Assembly (NCBI RefSeq): GCF_030403505.1 | Contig: NZ_JAUEMJ010000002.1 | Coordinates: 62,001 to 126,000 of the forward strand | Origin: Glycomyces tritici | Lineage (GTDB): Bacteria; Actinomycetota; Actinomycetes; Mycobacteriales; Micromonosporaceae | Direction: 5' to 3' | DNA: 64,000 nucleotides | Shown: positions 8,404-16,581 of the stretch, piece after piece | How positions within the stretch are numbered: the stretch's first letter is position 1 | Layout: each line of letters opens with the position of its first letter | Notes under the pieces: model-generated | Seen by the model: the letters and a program-made list of their open reading frames with translations, nothing else | Databases searched by the model: none | Told to the model about the DNA's origin: nothing | Translations under genes and position numbers: made by a program

Positions 8404-9171
8404 CTACGCAGTCTTGCGCTTCTCCCGGAACGCCTTCTGCCGGCAGGCCGCCGAGCAGTACTTCGCGGGCCTGCCGGTGGCGGTCTCAGGGAGGGGGTCG
8501 CCGCAGACCGGGCAGTTCCGTTTCGTTTCGTTACGGAATTCGAAGGAGTTCGAAGTTTCGTTACGAATCTCGGTGTTTCGTTGCATCCGGAGGCCGTCCC
8601 AGAAGACCGCCGTGAGGCGCCGGGAGCGTTCGGGGTTGACGGCCATGGCCGTGCAGCCCGAGAGCAGCGCCCGCACGTCCTGGGTGTCGATGTCGCCGCG
8701 GATGACCCCGGCCCGCTGCGCCCGCTCGAGCAGGACCGACATCGGGGAGTCGATGAGGCAGTAACCGTCGGTCTTGGAAGGCTCCTGCCAGTCGCCGCGT
8801 GCGGCCAGCGCCTCGCAGATCGCGCGGTTCGCGAGCGCCTGATCGGTGATGAACCCGAGGTAGGCGAAGAAGGCGGCTTCGGGGTCGTCCATGGCCAGGG
8901 CCTGCTCGGCGAAGGCGCCCATCTGGCCGAGACGCTGGTCGAGCACGGTGGCGAGCAGGGCGTCCTTGGTCGGGAAGTGGCGGTAGACGGTGCCGGCGCC
9001 GACGCCTGCGGCGGTGGCGATCTCGTTGAGGGAGACGGAGGCGCCGCGTTCGGCGAAGAGGCGGTCGGCGGTCTCGAGGACGTTCTGGCGGTTGCGCTGG
9101 GCGTCGGCGCGTTCGGCCCGCTGGAGTGCGGGCCGCTCCGGCGTCTCCGTGGCGTGCTGCCGCTGGGCCAT
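8404..9171 (-). CDS. TetR-family regulator fused to a C-terminal zinc ribbon
   Basis: A 255-residue regulator. Its N-terminal TetR helix-turn-helix contains V-S-L-N-E-I-A-T-A-A-G-V-G then T-V-Y-R-H-F at about residues 45-70, followed by a helical ligand domain. The last 35 residues are unusual: C-P-V-C-G-D-P ... Y-C-S-A-A-C-R, a four-Cys zinc ribbon, after a low-complexity linker with repeated R-N-E-T units. It is divergent from the NmrA-like gene, and an inverted repeat lies between them, so it probably represses that gene and itself. The linker DNA carries short TTTCGTTACG repeats that may mark where the ribbon was joined. Confidence 0.85.
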   Translation of the reverse strand: MAQRQHATETPERPALQRAERADAQRNRQNVLETADRLFAERGASVSLNEIATAAGVGAGTVYRHFPTKDALLATVLDQRLGQMGAFAEQALAMDDPEAAFFAYLGFITDQALANRAICEALAARGDWQEPSKTDGYCLIDSPMSVLLERAQRAGVIRGDIDTQDVRALLSGCTAMAVNPERSRRLTAVFWDGLRMQRNTEIRNETSNSFEFRNETKRNCPVCGDPLPETATGRPAKYCSAACRQKAFREKRKTA

Positions 9172-9196
9172 GGGTCCCCCTCTCGTGGACTCGCTT

Positions 9197-9218
9197 AAAC
9201 GGGTGTAGTGTTCCGTTT
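9197..9218. promoter_or_regulatory. candidate TetR operator between the regulator and NmrA-like gene
   Basis: AAACGG (9197-9202) and CCGTTT (9213-9218) form an inverted repeat centred in the short divergent region. This is the position expected for auto- and target regulation by the TetR-zinc ribbon protein. Confidence 0.5.
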
Positions 9219-9279
9219 CATCAACCGGGTTGCCGCTCCCGATACTAGTCGGCGGACCCCGCAATGGAAAGGAACACCC

Positions 9280-10191
9280 ATGCCTGCTGCAGAGAAGACC
9301 GTCCTCGTGACCGGCGCCACGGGCCGCCAAGGCGGGGCCGTGGCCGCGCGCCTCCTGGCCGACGGCTGGCACGTGCGGGCCCTCACCCGCGACCCCGAGA
9401 GCGCGAAGGCCAAGGCGCTCAAGGAGGCCGGGGCCGAAGTGGTCGCCGGCGACCTCGACGACCGGGCCTCGCTCGATGCGGCCGTCGCGGGCGCCTTCGG
9501 CGTCTTCAGCGTCCACGCCGGGGCTTACGAGGGCGGGCCGTACGGCGACGACCTCGGGCACGAGGAGCGCAGCGCCGCGAAGCTCGGTGCGGCGGCGAAG
9601 GACGCCGGGGTCGTGCACCTCGTCCACTCCTCGTCGATCGGCGTCGGCGGTCCGCTGGAGCCGCACATGGACATGCTCCAGCGCAAGGCCGAGGCCGAGC
9701 GCGCGATCGGGGCGAGCGGGGTGCCGCACACGATCCTGCGCCCGAGCTCGTTCATGGAGAACACGTTCGACTCCTTCCGCGAGCTCCAGGACGGCGCGCT
9801 CGTCTCGGTGCTCAACGCGGACACGTTCGAGCCGCACATCGCGGCCGACGACATCGCCGCGTTCGCCGCGATCGCGTTCGCCGCCCCGGAGGCGCACGCC
9901 GGGAAGGTGTACGAGCTGGCAGGGGACGACCTCACGCAGACCGAGAAGGCGGCGCTCATCGGCCGCGTCGTCGGGCGCGAGGTGCCGTACGTCGGCATCT
10001 CGGCGGAACAGGTCGCCGGGGACAGCCCGTCGACAGCGAAGATGCTGGGCGTCCTCAACCGGCACCGCATCCCCGTCGACATCGCGGCGCTGCGGCGGGT
10101 CCACCCTGGCCTGCTCACTCTGGAGCAGTGGATGACCGGGATCGGCAAGCCGCTGGTCGACGCGTACTTCGCGCGGATCGACGCGGCCTGA
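9280..10191 (+). CDS. NmrA-like NAD(P)-binding protein (atypical SDR)
   Basis: A 303-residue Rossmann-fold protein. The dinucleotide motif V-T-G-A-T-G-R-Q-G-G lies at about residues 10-19 and matches the NmrA/HSCARG or quinone-reductase-like atypical short-chain dehydrogenases; L-R-P-S-S-F-M-E-N is the other family hallmark. Such proteins sense NADP(H) or reduce quinones; the Tyr-Lys catalytic pair of classical SDRs is not evident. ATG 9280 has GGAAAGGA upstream and gives the family N terminus. It is divergent from the TetR-zinc ribbon regulator that likely controls it. Confidence 0.88.
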   Translation: MPAAEKTVLVTGATGRQGGAVAARLLADGWHVRALTRDPESAKAKALKEAGAEVVAGDLDDRASLDAAVAGAFGVFSVHAGAYEGGPYGDDLGHEERSAAKLGAAAKDAGVVHLVHSSSIGVGGPLEPHMDMLQRKAEAERAIGASGVPHTILRPSSFMENTFDSFRELQDGALVSVLNADTFEPHIAADDIAAFAAIAFAAPEAHAGKVYELAGDDLTQTEKAALIGRVVGREVPYVGISAEQVAGDSPSTAKMLGVLNRHRIPVDIAALRRVHPGLLTLEQWMTGIGKPLVDAYFARIDAA

Positions 10192-10192
10192 G

Positions 10193-10257
10193 CGGGCGGC
10201 CGGGCAGGTGGACGGTCCGGGCCGGTCGCGGCGGGCCCGCGGCCGTCCGGGCCGCCC
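10193..10257. terminator. GC-rich hairpin between convergent genes
   Basis: Nested inverted repeats, including GGACGG at 10210-10215 pairing with CCGTCC at 10243-10248 and outer GGGCGGCC/GGCCGCCC arms, occupy the whole 66-bp gap between the NmrA-like and SnoaL-like genes. It probably terminates both. Confidence 0.5.
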
Positions 10258-10695
10258 TCATCGCGCGGCGGGGGCGGTCTCCGGCGCGAAGGCGAAGGAG
10301 ATCTTCTCCATGAGGGCCTTGCGCTTGGTGTTCTGGAAGGCGGCGATGCGCCATTGGCCGTCGGCCTCGCGCACGACGGTGTAGGTCTGGACCTTGGTGA
10401 GCTTGGCGGGGCGCGAGCCGTGCTTGCCGACGTCGCCGCGGCCGGTGACGACCGCCGTGTCCGGGCCTAGGAACCGGATGCCGAGGATCTCGTCCGCGAG
10501 CACGCTGCCCTGGAGGAACTTGTCGAACAGGGCCTGGTGGGCGCGGGCGATCTCCTCGCGACCGGTGTAGCAGGTGCCGACGAAGGTGACGTAGGTGGCG
10601 TCGGCGGTGAAGTGCGAGGCGTAGGCCTCGCCGCTCCCGGTGGCCCAGGCGGCGACGGTGGCGTCGATGAGTGCGGTGATCTGCTCGGTGCTCAT
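10258..10695 (-). CDS. SnoaL-like / DUF4440 protein (SgcJ/EcaC type)
   Basis: A 145-residue protein of the NTF2-like fold. T-A-L-I-D-A-T-V-A-A-W at the start, F-T-A-D-A-T-Y-V in the middle and the closing W-R-I-A-A-F-Q-N-T pattern match SgcJ/EcaC-type DUF4440 proteins. Their activity is mostly unknown; some are isomerases or hydrolases. ATG 10693-10695 was chosen over an in-frame start 33 bp upstream because it gives the family length and has a plausible ribosome-binding site. It is divergent from a MarR regulator. Confidence 0.82.
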   Translation of the reverse strand: MSTEQITALIDATVAAWATGSGEAYASHFTADATYVTFVGTCYTGREEIARAHQALFDKFLQGSVLADEILGIRFLGPDTAVVTGRGDVGKHGSRPAKLTKVQTYTVVREADGQWRIAAFQNTKRKALMEKISFAFAPETAPAAR

Positions 10696-10723
10696 GGGTG
10701 TGCCCTTCTGGTAGTTTGATGAC

Positions 10724-10766
10724 TGCATCTATTGTGCGGATTCATTCTCTGCATTGATGCAGATAT
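10724..10766. promoter_or_regulatory. candidate MarR operators
   Basis: The divergent gap contains TGCAT-TG-ATGCA at 10750-10761 and a related GATGACTGCATC upstream. Repeated half-sites of this kind between a MarR gene and its neighbour are typical binding sites. Confidence 0.45.
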
Positions 10767-10789
10767 TACCTTAAGGAAGGGAATCTGTC

Positions 10790-11245
10790 ATGTCAAGATC
10801 GGATCTCGCGAAGCTCGGTGCGGTCTACCCGCCGTACCTCAGCGCGATCGTGCTCCACGGACTGGCCACGGCCCAGGCCGTCGGCCTCGGCCCCACCGAC
10901 CTGTACGCGGTCGGCACGCTCGCCTTCTACGGCCGCATGACCTCCGGCGAACTCGCCGCCAAGACCGGGCTGACCACCGGGGCCACCACGCGCCTCATCG
11001 ACCGCCTGGAGGAGCGCGGCCTCGTCCGCCGCGTGACCGACCCGGCCGACCGGCGCCGCGTCCTGGTCGAGGCCGCGGAGGACAACGGCATCGAGCTCGA
11101 CGCCGCGCTGGCGCCGGCCCGCGAGAAGCTCGGCGCGGTCTTCGCCGACTGCTCCCCCGCCGAGATCGCCGTCCTCACCGAGCACTTCGAACGCGCCACC
11201 CCCGCCTTCCACGAAGCGATCGAGACGATTCGGGACACCCGCTGA
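10790..11245 (+). CDS. MarR-family transcriptional regulator
   Basis: A 151-residue winged helix-turn-helix regulator. The DNA-binding core is at about residues 40-100: M-T-S-G-E-L-A-A-K-T-G-L-T-T-G-A for the helix-turn-helix, then D-R-L-E-E-R-G-L-V-R-R and the wing D-P-A-D-R-R-R-V. MarR proteins usually act as dimers that release DNA when they bind a small phenolic or hydrophobic ligand. It probably controls the divergent SnoaL-like gene and itself through the repeats in the gap. AAGGAAGGG lies upstream of the ATG. Confidence 0.9.
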   Translation: MSRSDLAKLGAVYPPYLSAIVLHGLATAQAVGLGPTDLYAVGTLAFYGRMTSGELAAKTGLTTGATTRLIDRLEERGLVRRVTDPADRRRVLVEAAEDNGIELDAALAPAREKLGAVFADCSPAEIAVLTEHFERATPAFHEAIETIRDTR

Positions 11246-11322
11246 CCTTGCACCGCAACGGGGCTTGCGGGATGCTCTGAGGACAGGAGCGATCCCCTCG
11301 ACCCCTCGAAAGGCCCCTGCCG

Positions 11323-12771
11323 ATGCGCCCACTCTTCCGCCTGCACCCGACCCTGGCGAGCGCGGCGCTCGCCGCGGTGCTCGCGATCCTCAACGGCCGC
11401 TACGACTACCACCGCGACGAGCTGTACTTCCGGATGCTCGAGCCCGCATGGGGCTACGTCGACCAGCCGCCGCTCACCCCGCTGCTCGGGAAGGCCTCCG
11501 TCGGTCTGCTCGGTGATTCACTGTGGGCGTTGCGGTTCCCCTCGATCCTGTGCATGGTCGGCCTGCTCTGGATCGCCGCACTGCTCACGCGCGAGTTCGG
11601 CGGCGGCAGGGCCGCGCAGGCGCTCAGCGTGTGGGGCCTGGCCTTCGCCGGTGTCGCACTGGCCTTCGGGCACCAGCTCTCCACGAACTCGGTCGACCTG
11701 GTGGTGTGGACGGCCGCGCTCCTGTTCACAGTGAAGGCGCTGCTGCGGGATCGGCCTGAATGGTGGCTCGCGGTGGGCGCCGCGGCCGGCATCGGCCTGT
11801 ACAACAAGCACCTGATCGTGCTGCTCCTGCTGAGCGTCGGCCTGGCGCTCCTCGCGGTCGGGCCGCGCAAGGCGCTCGGATCGAAGTGGCTGTGGGCCGG
11901 TGCGGCCCTGGCGCTGGTGATCGGCGCCCCGAACCTGGTCTACCAGGCGGTGAACGACTGGCCGCAGCTGGAGATGGCCGCGGCGATCAACGAGACGGAC
12001 GGCACCGAGAACCGCATCCTGCTGCTGCCCTTCCAACTGCTGCTCATCGGCCTGTTCCTCGTGCCGATCTGGATCGCCGGGCTCGTCGCGCTGCTGCGCA
12101 GGACCGAATGGCGGCCGATCCGGGCGCTGGCCGTGGCCTACCCGATCCTGCTGGCGGTCACGCTGGCGAGCGGCGGTCAGTTCTACTACTCGATGGGCCT
12201 GGTCATCGCCCTGTACGCGGCCGGATGCGTCCCGGTCGCGGCCTGGGCGGCCACGCGGAGCCGCCGCGGCCTGCTGGTCGCGGGCGTGGCGCTCAACAGC
12301 GCGGTCTCGGCGCTCGTCGCGCTGCCGCTGCTCCCGGTGGACGCCGTCGGCGGCACGCCGATCCCGGCGATGAACAGCTCGGTGCCCGACGGCGTCGGCT
12401 GGCAGACGTACACCGATCAGGTTGCGGCCGTGGTCGACTCGCTGCCTCCTGAAGCGAACGCGGCCGTCCTGACCGCCAACTACGGCGAGGCCGGCGCGCT
12501 CGAGCGGTACGGCGAGGACCTGCCGCCGATCGTCAGCGGCCACAACCAGCTGCACGAGTACGGCCCGCCCCCGGCGGCCACCGACACCGTGGTCACCGTA
12601 GGCCTTGACCTCGCCCGCGTGAGCCGCTTCTTCGACTCCTGCGTCGAGGCCGCCGAGCTGGACAGCGGACTGGACGTCGACAACGAGGAGCAGGGGCAGC
12701 TCATCGGCGTCTGCACCGGACCGGTCTCGGATTGGGCATCGCTGTGGCCGGAGTTCCAGCACTACAGCTGA
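11323..12771 (+). CDS. ArnT/PMT-like membrane glycosyltransferase (GT39/GT83 superfamily)
   Basis: A 482-residue integral membrane protein with about nine to eleven hydrophobic helices in the first 350 residues and a soluble C-terminal domain. The first loop contains Y-D-Y-H-R-D-E-L-Y-F, the D-E-L-Y-F pattern of the catalytic acidic region in PMT_2/ArnT-like transferases, followed by Y-V-D-Q-P-P. These enzymes take a sugar from a polyprenyl-phosphate donor and act at the outer membrane face. Acceptor unknown. The gene stands alone, 77 bp after marR. Confidence 0.82.
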   Translation: MRPLFRLHPTLASAALAAVLAILNGRYDYHRDELYFRMLEPAWGYVDQPPLTPLLGKASVGLLGDSLWALRFPSILCMVGLLWIAALLTREFGGGRAAQALSVWGLAFAGVALAFGHQLSTNSVDLVVWTAALLFTVKALLRDRPEWWLAVGAAAGIGLYNKHLIVLLLLSVGLALLAVGPRKALGSKWLWAGAALALVIGAPNLVYQAVNDWPQLEMAAAINETDGTENRILLLPFQLLLIGLFLVPIWIAGLVALLRRTEWRPIRALAVAYPILLAVTLASGGQFYYSMGLVIALYAAGCVPVAAWAATRSRRGLLVAGVALNSAVSALVALPLLPVDAVGGTPIPAMNSSVPDGVGWQTYTDQVAAVVDSLPPEANAAVLTANYGEAGALERYGEDLPPIVSGHNQLHEYGPPPAATDTVVTVGLDLARVSRFFDSCVEAAELDSGLDVDNEEQGQLIGVCTGPVSDWASLWPEFQHYS

Positions 12772-12775
12772 GCCG

Positions 12776-13216
12776 CTACGCCCCCGGCTCGTGGCCGGGG
12801 GCGTACTGCTCGGCGAACTCGCCTTCGGCGGGGATGACGGTGATGACGTCGATCATGACGCCGTCAGGGGCCTCGCAGATGAAGTGGCGCTGGCCGAACG
12901 CCTCGGTGCGCAGCGGCCGGAGCTCGCGCAGGCCCGCCTCGCCGACGAGCCGCCGGTGCTCGGCGTCGACGTCGTCGACCTCGAAGTTGAGGATGAGACC
13001 GCCGCTCATCGGTGCGCGGTGCCCTTCGGGGACGGTGGGGTGGGAGGCGTCGAGGAGCGCCAGTTCGTACTGCGGGGCGTCGGGGCGGTGCAGGCTGACG
13101 TACCAGTCGGCGGTGAAGGTGGCCTCGAAGCCGAAGTGGCGCACGTAGAAATCGTGCGCGGCGGCGACGTCGCCGGTGGCGATCACCGGGTAGAAGCTGC
13201 TGAGTCGGGTGCCCAT
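12776..13216 (-). CDS. VOC-family protein (glyoxalase/bleomycin-resistance fold)
   Basis: A 146-residue single-domain VOC protein. It shows [17 protein letters not shown] near the start, L-N-F-E-V-D-D-V in the middle and I-C-E-A-P-D-G-V at the end, which is the paired beta-alpha-beta-beta-beta layout of glyoxalase-like enzymes. Substrate unknown. It is divergent from a TetR gene with two near-identical operators between them, so it is the likely target of that regulator. Confidence 0.87.
   Translation of the reverse strand: MGTRLSSFYPVIATGDVAAAHDFYVRHFGFEATFTADWYVSLHRPDAPQYELALLDASHPTVPEGHRAPMSGGLILNFEVDDVDAEHRRLVGEAGLRELRPLRTEAFGQRHFICEAPDGVMIDVITVIPAEGEFAEQYAPGHEPGA
12777..12805 (+). terminator. 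intrinsic hairpin after the glycosyltransferase gene
   Basis: Perfect 12-bp arms (TACGCCCCCGGC and complement) around TCGTG start 5 bp after the glycosyltransferase stop. The hairpin lies inside the last codons of the convergent VOC gene. Confidence 0.55.
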
Positions 13217-13244
13217 GGCGGTCTCCTGGAAGCTCGATCCGATT

Positions 13245-13263
13245 CACATACCTTCGGTATGTG
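13245..13263. promoter_or_regulatory. TetR operator 1
   Basis: CACATACC-TTC-GGTATGTG is a perfect inverted repeat with 8-bp arms in the VOC/tetR divergent region. A second copy lies 15 bp further on. Confidence 0.7.
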
Positions 13264-13277
13264 AATTTGAATGTTAA

Positions 13278-13292
13278 CATACCCCGGGTATG
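13278..13292. promoter_or_regulatory. TetR operator 2
   Basis: CATACC-CCG-GGTATG repeats the core of operator 1. It overlaps an alternative upstream ATG (13290) of the tetR frame, which argues that the real start is further downstream. Confidence 0.7.
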
Positions 13293-13313
13293 CGAGATCG
13301 GATCGGAGTGCGC

Positions 13314-13898
13314 ATGGCGGGAACGCGGATCGAGCAGCGGGAGGCGACGCGCCGGGCGCTGCTGGCGGAAGGGCGGCGCCGCTTCGCCGCGGACGGGTAC
13401 CACGAGGTCGTGCTGGCCGACGTGGCGCAGGCCATCGGGACCACCAAGGGCGCGGCCTACCACCACTTCGGCAGCAAGCTCGGGCTCTTCCGGGCCGTGG
13501 TCGCCGAGGTGCAGGAGGAGCTGGGCGGGCGCGTCGCCGGAGAGGCCGACCGGTTCGACGAACCCTGGGAGCAGCTGCGCGCCGGGTGCCGCGCGTTCCT
13601 GGCGGCCGGGGCCGACCCGGCCGTGCGCCGCATCCTGCTGGTGGACGCGCCGACCGTGCTCGGCTGGGACGAATGGCGGTCGATGGACGAGGAAGGCTCG
13701 GCCCGGCATCTCGCCGAGGCGCTGCACGACCTCGTGGACTCCGGAACCATTGCGGCGCAGCCGATCGAGCCGCTGGCTCGGCTGCTCTCGGGCGCGATGA
13801 ACGAGGCGGCGCTATGGCTCGCGCGGTCGGAGGACCCGGACGCGCTCGCCGCGACCGAGCGGGCCCTGGACCGCCTGCTCGACGGACTGCGGGCCTGA
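13314..13898 (+). CDS. TetR-family transcriptional regulator
   Basis: A 194-residue TetR repressor. The N-terminal helix-turn-helix is V-V-L-A-D-V-A-Q-A-I-G-T-T-K-G-A then A-Y-H-H-F-G-S-K, at about residues 30-55. ATG 13314 is preferred because GGAG is well spaced before it, while the in-frame ATG 13290 lies inside an operator. It probably represses itself and the divergent VOC gene through the two CATACCnnnGGTATG sites. A strong terminator follows. Confidence 0.9.
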   Translation: MAGTRIEQREATRRALLAEGRRRFAADGYHEVVLADVAQAIGTTKGAAYHHFGSKLGLFRAVVAEVQEELGGRVAGEADRFDEPWEQLRAGCRAFLAAGADPAVRRILLVDAPTVLGWDEWRSMDEEGSARHLAEALHDLVDSGTIAAQPIEPLARLLSGAMNEAALWLARSEDPDALAATERALDRLLDGLRA

Positions 13899-13915
13899 AT
13901 TCCCTTGGTACGCAT

Positions 13916-13953
13916 GAGGACAGGCCCGGGCCGTGAGGTCCGGGCCTGTCCTC
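13916..13953. terminator. strong hairpin between tetR and ribH
   Basis: Perfect 14-bp arms (GAGGACAGGCCCGG and complement) around a 10-nt loop lie 17 bp after tetR and 10 bp after the convergent ribH stop, so the hairpin can serve both. Confidence 0.75.
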
Positions 13954-13963
13954 GCGCTAAGTG

Positions 13964-14434
13964 CTAGTCGAGCGAGCGGATCGCCAGCGCGGCGCCGAGG
14001 GCGGCGACGACCGCCTCGTATCCCTTGTCCTCAGTGGAGTCGGGGTAGCCGGCGCGGGCGAGGGCCTGCTCCTGGTCGTCGACGGTGAGCACGCCGTGGG
14101 CGACGGGCGTCGACTCGTCGAGCGCGACCCGGGTGAGCCCTTCGGTGACGGACTTGCACACATAGTCGAAGTGGGCGGTGCCGCCGCGGATGACGGTGCC
14201 GAGGGCGACCACGGCGTCGTACCTGCGGGCGAGCGCCTGCGCGGCGATCGGGAGTTCCACGGCGCCGGCCACATGCAGGACCTTGACGTCGGCGACCTTC
14301 GCGTCCGCGGCGGCCTCGAGGGCGCGCTTGAGCAGCTGGCCGACGATCTCGGTGTTCCAGTCCGTGGCGACGATCCCGAGCGTGAGGCCGGCGGCGTCGG
14401 GGACGTTGACGGCGGGTGCTCCGTGTCCGGCCAT
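13964..14434 (-). CDS. ribH: 6,7-dimethyl-8-ribityllumazine synthase
   Basis: RibH (156 residues) condenses 5-amino-6-ribitylamino-uracil with dihydroxybutanone phosphate, the penultimate step of riboflavin synthesis, usually in a pentameric or icosahedral assembly. Recognisable are A-L-G-T-V-I-R-G-G-T-A-H-F-D-Y-V, which forms the active site, and V-A-H-G-V-L-T near the end. It starts 1 bp after ribBA ends and is the last gene of the riboswitch-controlled ribE-ribBA-ribH operon. Confidence 0.97.
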   Translation of the reverse strand: MAGHGAPAVNVPDAAGLTLGIVATDWNTEIVGQLLKRALEAAADAKVADVKVLHVAGAVELPIAAQALARRYDAVVALGTVIRGGTAHFDYVCKSVTEGLTRVALDESTPVAHGVLTVDDQEQALARAGYPDSTEDKGYEAVVAALGAALAIRSLD

Positions 14435-14435
14435 G

Positions 14436-15683
14436 TCAGGCGGCTTCCTTTCCGGCGAGGACCGGCGCGGGCAGGTCGGCCAGCAGGTGGCCCATGCGGT
14501 CGCGCTTGGTCGTCAGGTAGGCGAGGTTGTCGGGCGTGGCGTAGGTCGGCAGGGCGACCCGGTCGAGGACCTCGAGGCCGTGGCCTTCGATCCCGGCGCG
14601 CTTCTCCGGGTTGTTGGTCAGCAGGCGCATCGACTTGATGCCGAGGTCTTCAAGGATCTGCGCGCCGATGGCCCAGTCGCGGGCGTCGGCGGGCAGGCCC
14701 AGTTCGAGGTTCGCGTCCACGGTGTCGCGGCCCTGGTCCTGGAGCTGGTAGGCCTGGAGCTTGTGGACCAGGCCGATGCCGCGGCCCTCGTGGCCGCGCA
14801 TGTAGAGCACGACGCCGCGGCCCTCGGCCTCGACGGCGCGCAGCGCGGCCTGCAGCTGGGGACCGCAGTCGCAGCGCAGGGAGCCGAAGGCGTCGCCGGT
14901 GAGGCATTCGGAGTGGACGCGCACGAGCACGTCCTCGCCGTTGCCGATGTCGCCCTTGACGAGTGCGACGTGCTCGTTGCCGTCGAAGACGGCGCGGTAG
15001 CCGATGGCGGTGAACTGGCCGGACTCGAGCGGGAGGCGGGCCTCGGCGAGGCGCTTGACGTGCACCTCGTTGCGCTGGCGCCATTCGGCGAGCTGGGCGA
15101 CGGTGATGAGCAGCAGGTTGTGCTCGTCGGCGAAGGCGCGCAGCTCGGGCAGGCGCATCATCGAGCCGTCGTCGTTCATCATCTCGGAGATGGCGCTGAC
15201 CGGCTGCTTGCCGGCAAGGCGGGTGAGGTCGACGGCGGCCTCGGTGTGGCCGCGGCGGACGAGGACGCCGCCGTCCTTGGCGCGCAGCGGGACGACGTGG
15301 CCGGGCCGGTTGAGGTCGGTCGCGATCGTCTCGGGGTCGGCGAGCACGCGGATGGTCTGGCCGCGGTCGGCGGCGGAGATGCCGGTGGTGACGCCCTTGC
15401 GGGCGTCCACGGAGACGGCGAACGCGGTGCCCTTGTAGTCCTGGTTGGTGTGGTGCGCGGGCGGCAGGTCGAGCCGGTCGGCGGTCTCCGAGGGCATGGC
15501 GACGCAGATGTAGCCGCCGGTGTAGCGGATGGTGAAGGCCATGAGTTCGGTCGTGGCGTCCTCGGCGGCGAAGACGATGTCGCCTTCGTTCTCGCGGTCG
15601 GTGTCGTCGGCGACGATGACCGGCTGGCCTGCCTTGATGGCGGCGACGGCGTCCTCGATGGAGTCCAGGCGGATCTCGTTCAT
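14436..15683 (-). CDS. ribBA: bifunctional DHBP synthase / GTP cyclohydrolase II
   Basis: A 415-residue fusion supplying both branches of riboflavin synthesis. The N-terminal half (about 1-200) makes 3,4-dihydroxy-2-butanone 4-phosphate and shows D-D-x-D-R-E-N-E-G-D and R-R-G-H-T-E-A. The C-terminal half is GTP cyclohydrolase II, with zinc-binding Cys in [14 protein letters not shown] and [13 protein letters not shown] 15681-15683 overlaps the ribE stop (ATGA). All key motifs of both enzymes appear intact. Confidence 0.97.
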   Translation of the reverse strand: MNEIRLDSIEDAVAAIKAGQPVIVADDTDRENEGDIVFAAEDATTELMAFTIRYTGGYICVAMPSETADRLDLPPAHHTNQDYKGTAFAVSVDARKGVTTGISAADRGQTIRVLADPETIATDLNRPGHVVPLRAKDGGVLVRRGHTEAAVDLTRLAGKQPVSAISEMMNDDGSMMRLPELRAFADEHNLLLITVAQLAEWRQRNEVHVKRLAEARLPLESGQFTAIGYRAVFDGNEHVALVKGDIGNGEDVLVRVHSECLTGDAFGSLRCDCGPQLQAALRAVEAEGRGVVLYMRGHEGRGIGLVHKLQAYQLQDQGRDTVDANLELGLPADARDWAIGAQILEDLGIKSMRLLTNNPEKRAGIEGHGLEVLDRVALPTYATPDNLAYLTTKRDRMGHLLADLPAPVLAGKEAA

Positions 15684-16270
15684 CAGATGCTCCCTGCGGA
15701 GAGGAGGAGTTTTTCGACGTGCTTGGCGACGACGTCGGTCTCGATGTGGACGGGGTCGCCGACCTGCTTGCGGCCCAAGGTGGTCGCTTCGAGGGTGGTG
15801 GGGATGAGGCCGACGGTGAACTCGTCGCCGTCGATGGCGGCCACGGTGAGCGAGGTGCCGTCGATGGTGATGGAGCCCTTCTCGACCACGTACTTGGCGA
15901 GGCCCTCGGGGAGGCGGAAGGTGACTTCCTCCCACTCGGCGGCGGGAGTGCGCGCGATGATCTCGGCGACGCCGTCGACGTGGCCCTGCACGAGGTGCCC
16001 GCCGAGGCGGGTGGTGAGGGTGGCGGCGCGTTCGAGGTTCACCTTGTCGCCCGGTTCGAGCTTCCCGATGACCGAGCGGCGGTAGGTCTCCTCCATGACG
16101 TCGGCGGTGAAGACATCGCCTTCGACGCTCACGACGGTGAGGCAGACGCCGTTGACGCTGATGGAGTCGCCGAGGGCGGCGTCAGAGCTGACGACGGGCC
16201 CGCGGACGGCCAGGAACGCTTCACTGGCCTTGACGACTTCGCCGAGTTCTTCGACGATTCCGGTGAACAC
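15683..16270 (-). CDS. ribE: riboflavin synthase, alpha chain
   Basis: RibE (195 residues) dismutates two lumazine molecules into riboflavin. The protein is an internal duplication of two lumazine-binding barrels, starting with [10 protein letters not shown]; each repeat has an S-L-T/C-L-T-V signature (N-G-V-C-L-T-V and D-G-T-S-L-T-V). It is the first gene after the FMN riboswitch and overlaps ribBA by ATGA. No ribD is visible, so the deaminase/reductase must be encoded elsewhere. Confidence 0.97.
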   Translation of the reverse strand: MFTGIVEELGEVVKASEAFLAVRGPVVSSDAALGDSISVNGVCLTVVSVEGDVFTADVMEETYRRSVIGKLEPGDKVNLERAATLTTRLGGHLVQGHVDGVAEIIARTPAAEWEEVTFRLPEGLAKYVVEKGSITIDGTSLTVAAIDGDEFTVGLIPTTLEATTLGRKQVGDPVHIETDVVAKHVEKLLLSAGSI

Positions 16271-16369
16271 GGTTGGAACTCCCTACCTGCTGCGAACTAC
16301 CTTCGGTACGCAGGCGGGGGCAGGAGAAAAGCTCGCAGGGGCCACCAGTGGCCACCTCCGTTGCGTCTG

Positions 16370-16495
16370 CTCCCATCCGGACTTTAACCGTCGGTCCTGG
16401 ATTCTCACCAGGTCAACCGTCCGCTGGATGCGGACGGGTCGCGGACTTGCGGCTTTCGCCGCTCACCGCCGGCTCGGAATTGCACCGACCCCGCT
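16370..16495 (-). promoter_or_regulatory. FMN riboswitch (RFN element)
   Basis: On the minus strand this stretch carries the conserved RFN blocks in order: GGGGTCGGTGCAATTCCGAG, GGCGGTGA, the central CCGTCCGC...GCGGACGG hairpin, TGACCTGGTGAGAATCCAGG and GTTAAAGTCCGGATGGGAG. It lies about 100 nt upstream of ribE. Between the aptamer and ribE is a GCCAC-CA-GTGGC hairpin that may be part of the expression platform. By family knowledge FMN binding reduces expression of the rib operon. Confidence 0.95.
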
Positions 16496-16581
16496 GACGC
16501 GCGTTTGCTACAAGGAATTGTGCCACGGGGATATTCCGCAGCGGTCCTCACTGTGACGCACCCTACTGGCGGCGGGCGGGT

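Noticed and set aside
13290..13313. Earlier ATG for the second tetR gene
   Set aside because: It overlaps operator 2 and lacks a ribosome-binding site; 13314 has a well-spaced GGAG.
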